From Streptomyces iakyrus (lineage in GTDB: Bacteria; Actinomycetota; Actinomycetes; Streptomycetales; Streptomycetaceae): a stretch of 30,845 nucleotides of DNA. The notes beneath the pieces were generated by a model. It saw only the letters and a list, made by a program, of their open reading frames with translations. It did no database searches and was not told the DNA's origin. The stretch covers positions 1-30,845 of the forward strand of contig NZ_JNXI01000041.1 in NCBI RefSeq assembly GCF_000717055.1. The letters run 5' to 3'. Position 1 is the stretch's first letter; each line of letters opens with the position of its first letter. This document shows positions 30,826-30,845 of the stretch, piece by piece. The translations under genes and the position numbers were made by a program.

Positions 30826-30845
30826 CGCTCCGCGGGGTGCGCGGG

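Overview
The window is actinobacterial chromosome, almost certainly Streptomyces. GC content is very high, third positions are G/C-rich, GTG starts are frequent, ribosome binding sites are AAGGAGG-like, and the gene families are typical: LAETG-anchored protein, GAF-ANTAR regulator, SpoIIE phosphatase, MocR regulator, PHO box, PhoX. No rRNA, tRNA or CRISPR array was seen. The left edge holds the tail of an IS481/IS3-type transposase.

Layout. 1-5014: transposase tail, an unrecognised short frame, a bacterial PH-domain protein, methionyl-tRNA synthetase, and a VWA (TerF-like) protein with a very long Pro-Glu-Ala-Lys tract. 5015-12401: PhoX-type phosphatase behind a PHO box, a membrane-anchored endonuclease/exonuclease/phosphatase-fold protein, an alpha/beta hydrolase divergent from a MocR regulator, and two membrane proteins. 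12523-19435: SpoIIE-type phosphatase, then a cassette of four genes: a caspase-like but apparently catalytically dead protein, an EACC1-like adaptor, a transmembrane caspase with a solute-binding plus VWA ectodomain, and a solute-binding lipoprotein. 19439-21087: a tiny secreted peptide gene divergent from an XRE-TPR regulator. 21137-24763: DUF318 permease plus TIGR03943 partner, a GAF-ANTAR protein behind a sigma-B-like promoter, and a lipoprotein. 24954-26332: a short, editing-less threonyl-tRNA synthetase behind a Thr-Thr-Thr leader peptide and a terminator hairpin. 26380-26700: decayed gene remnants. 26805-30825: nucleoside hydrolase, LAETG sortase substrate, and a GH13 alpha-glucosidase.

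How the genes work together. The strongest candidate for an undescribed system is 13809-19435. A cytoplasmic caspase is tethered by one membrane helix to extracellular ligand-binding and VWA domains, is preceded by an EACC1-type adaptor, and is followed, with a 4-base overlap, by a solute-binding lipoprotein that has no transporter. This reads as a ligand-gated, membrane-spanning protease or cell-death switch. Two further regulatory circuits are visible directly in the DNA: a secreted-peptide/TPR-regulator pair resembling RRNPP quorum sensing, and ribosome-mediated attenuation of the ThrRS paralogue by threonine codons. All functions are inferred from sequence reading; no database search was run.
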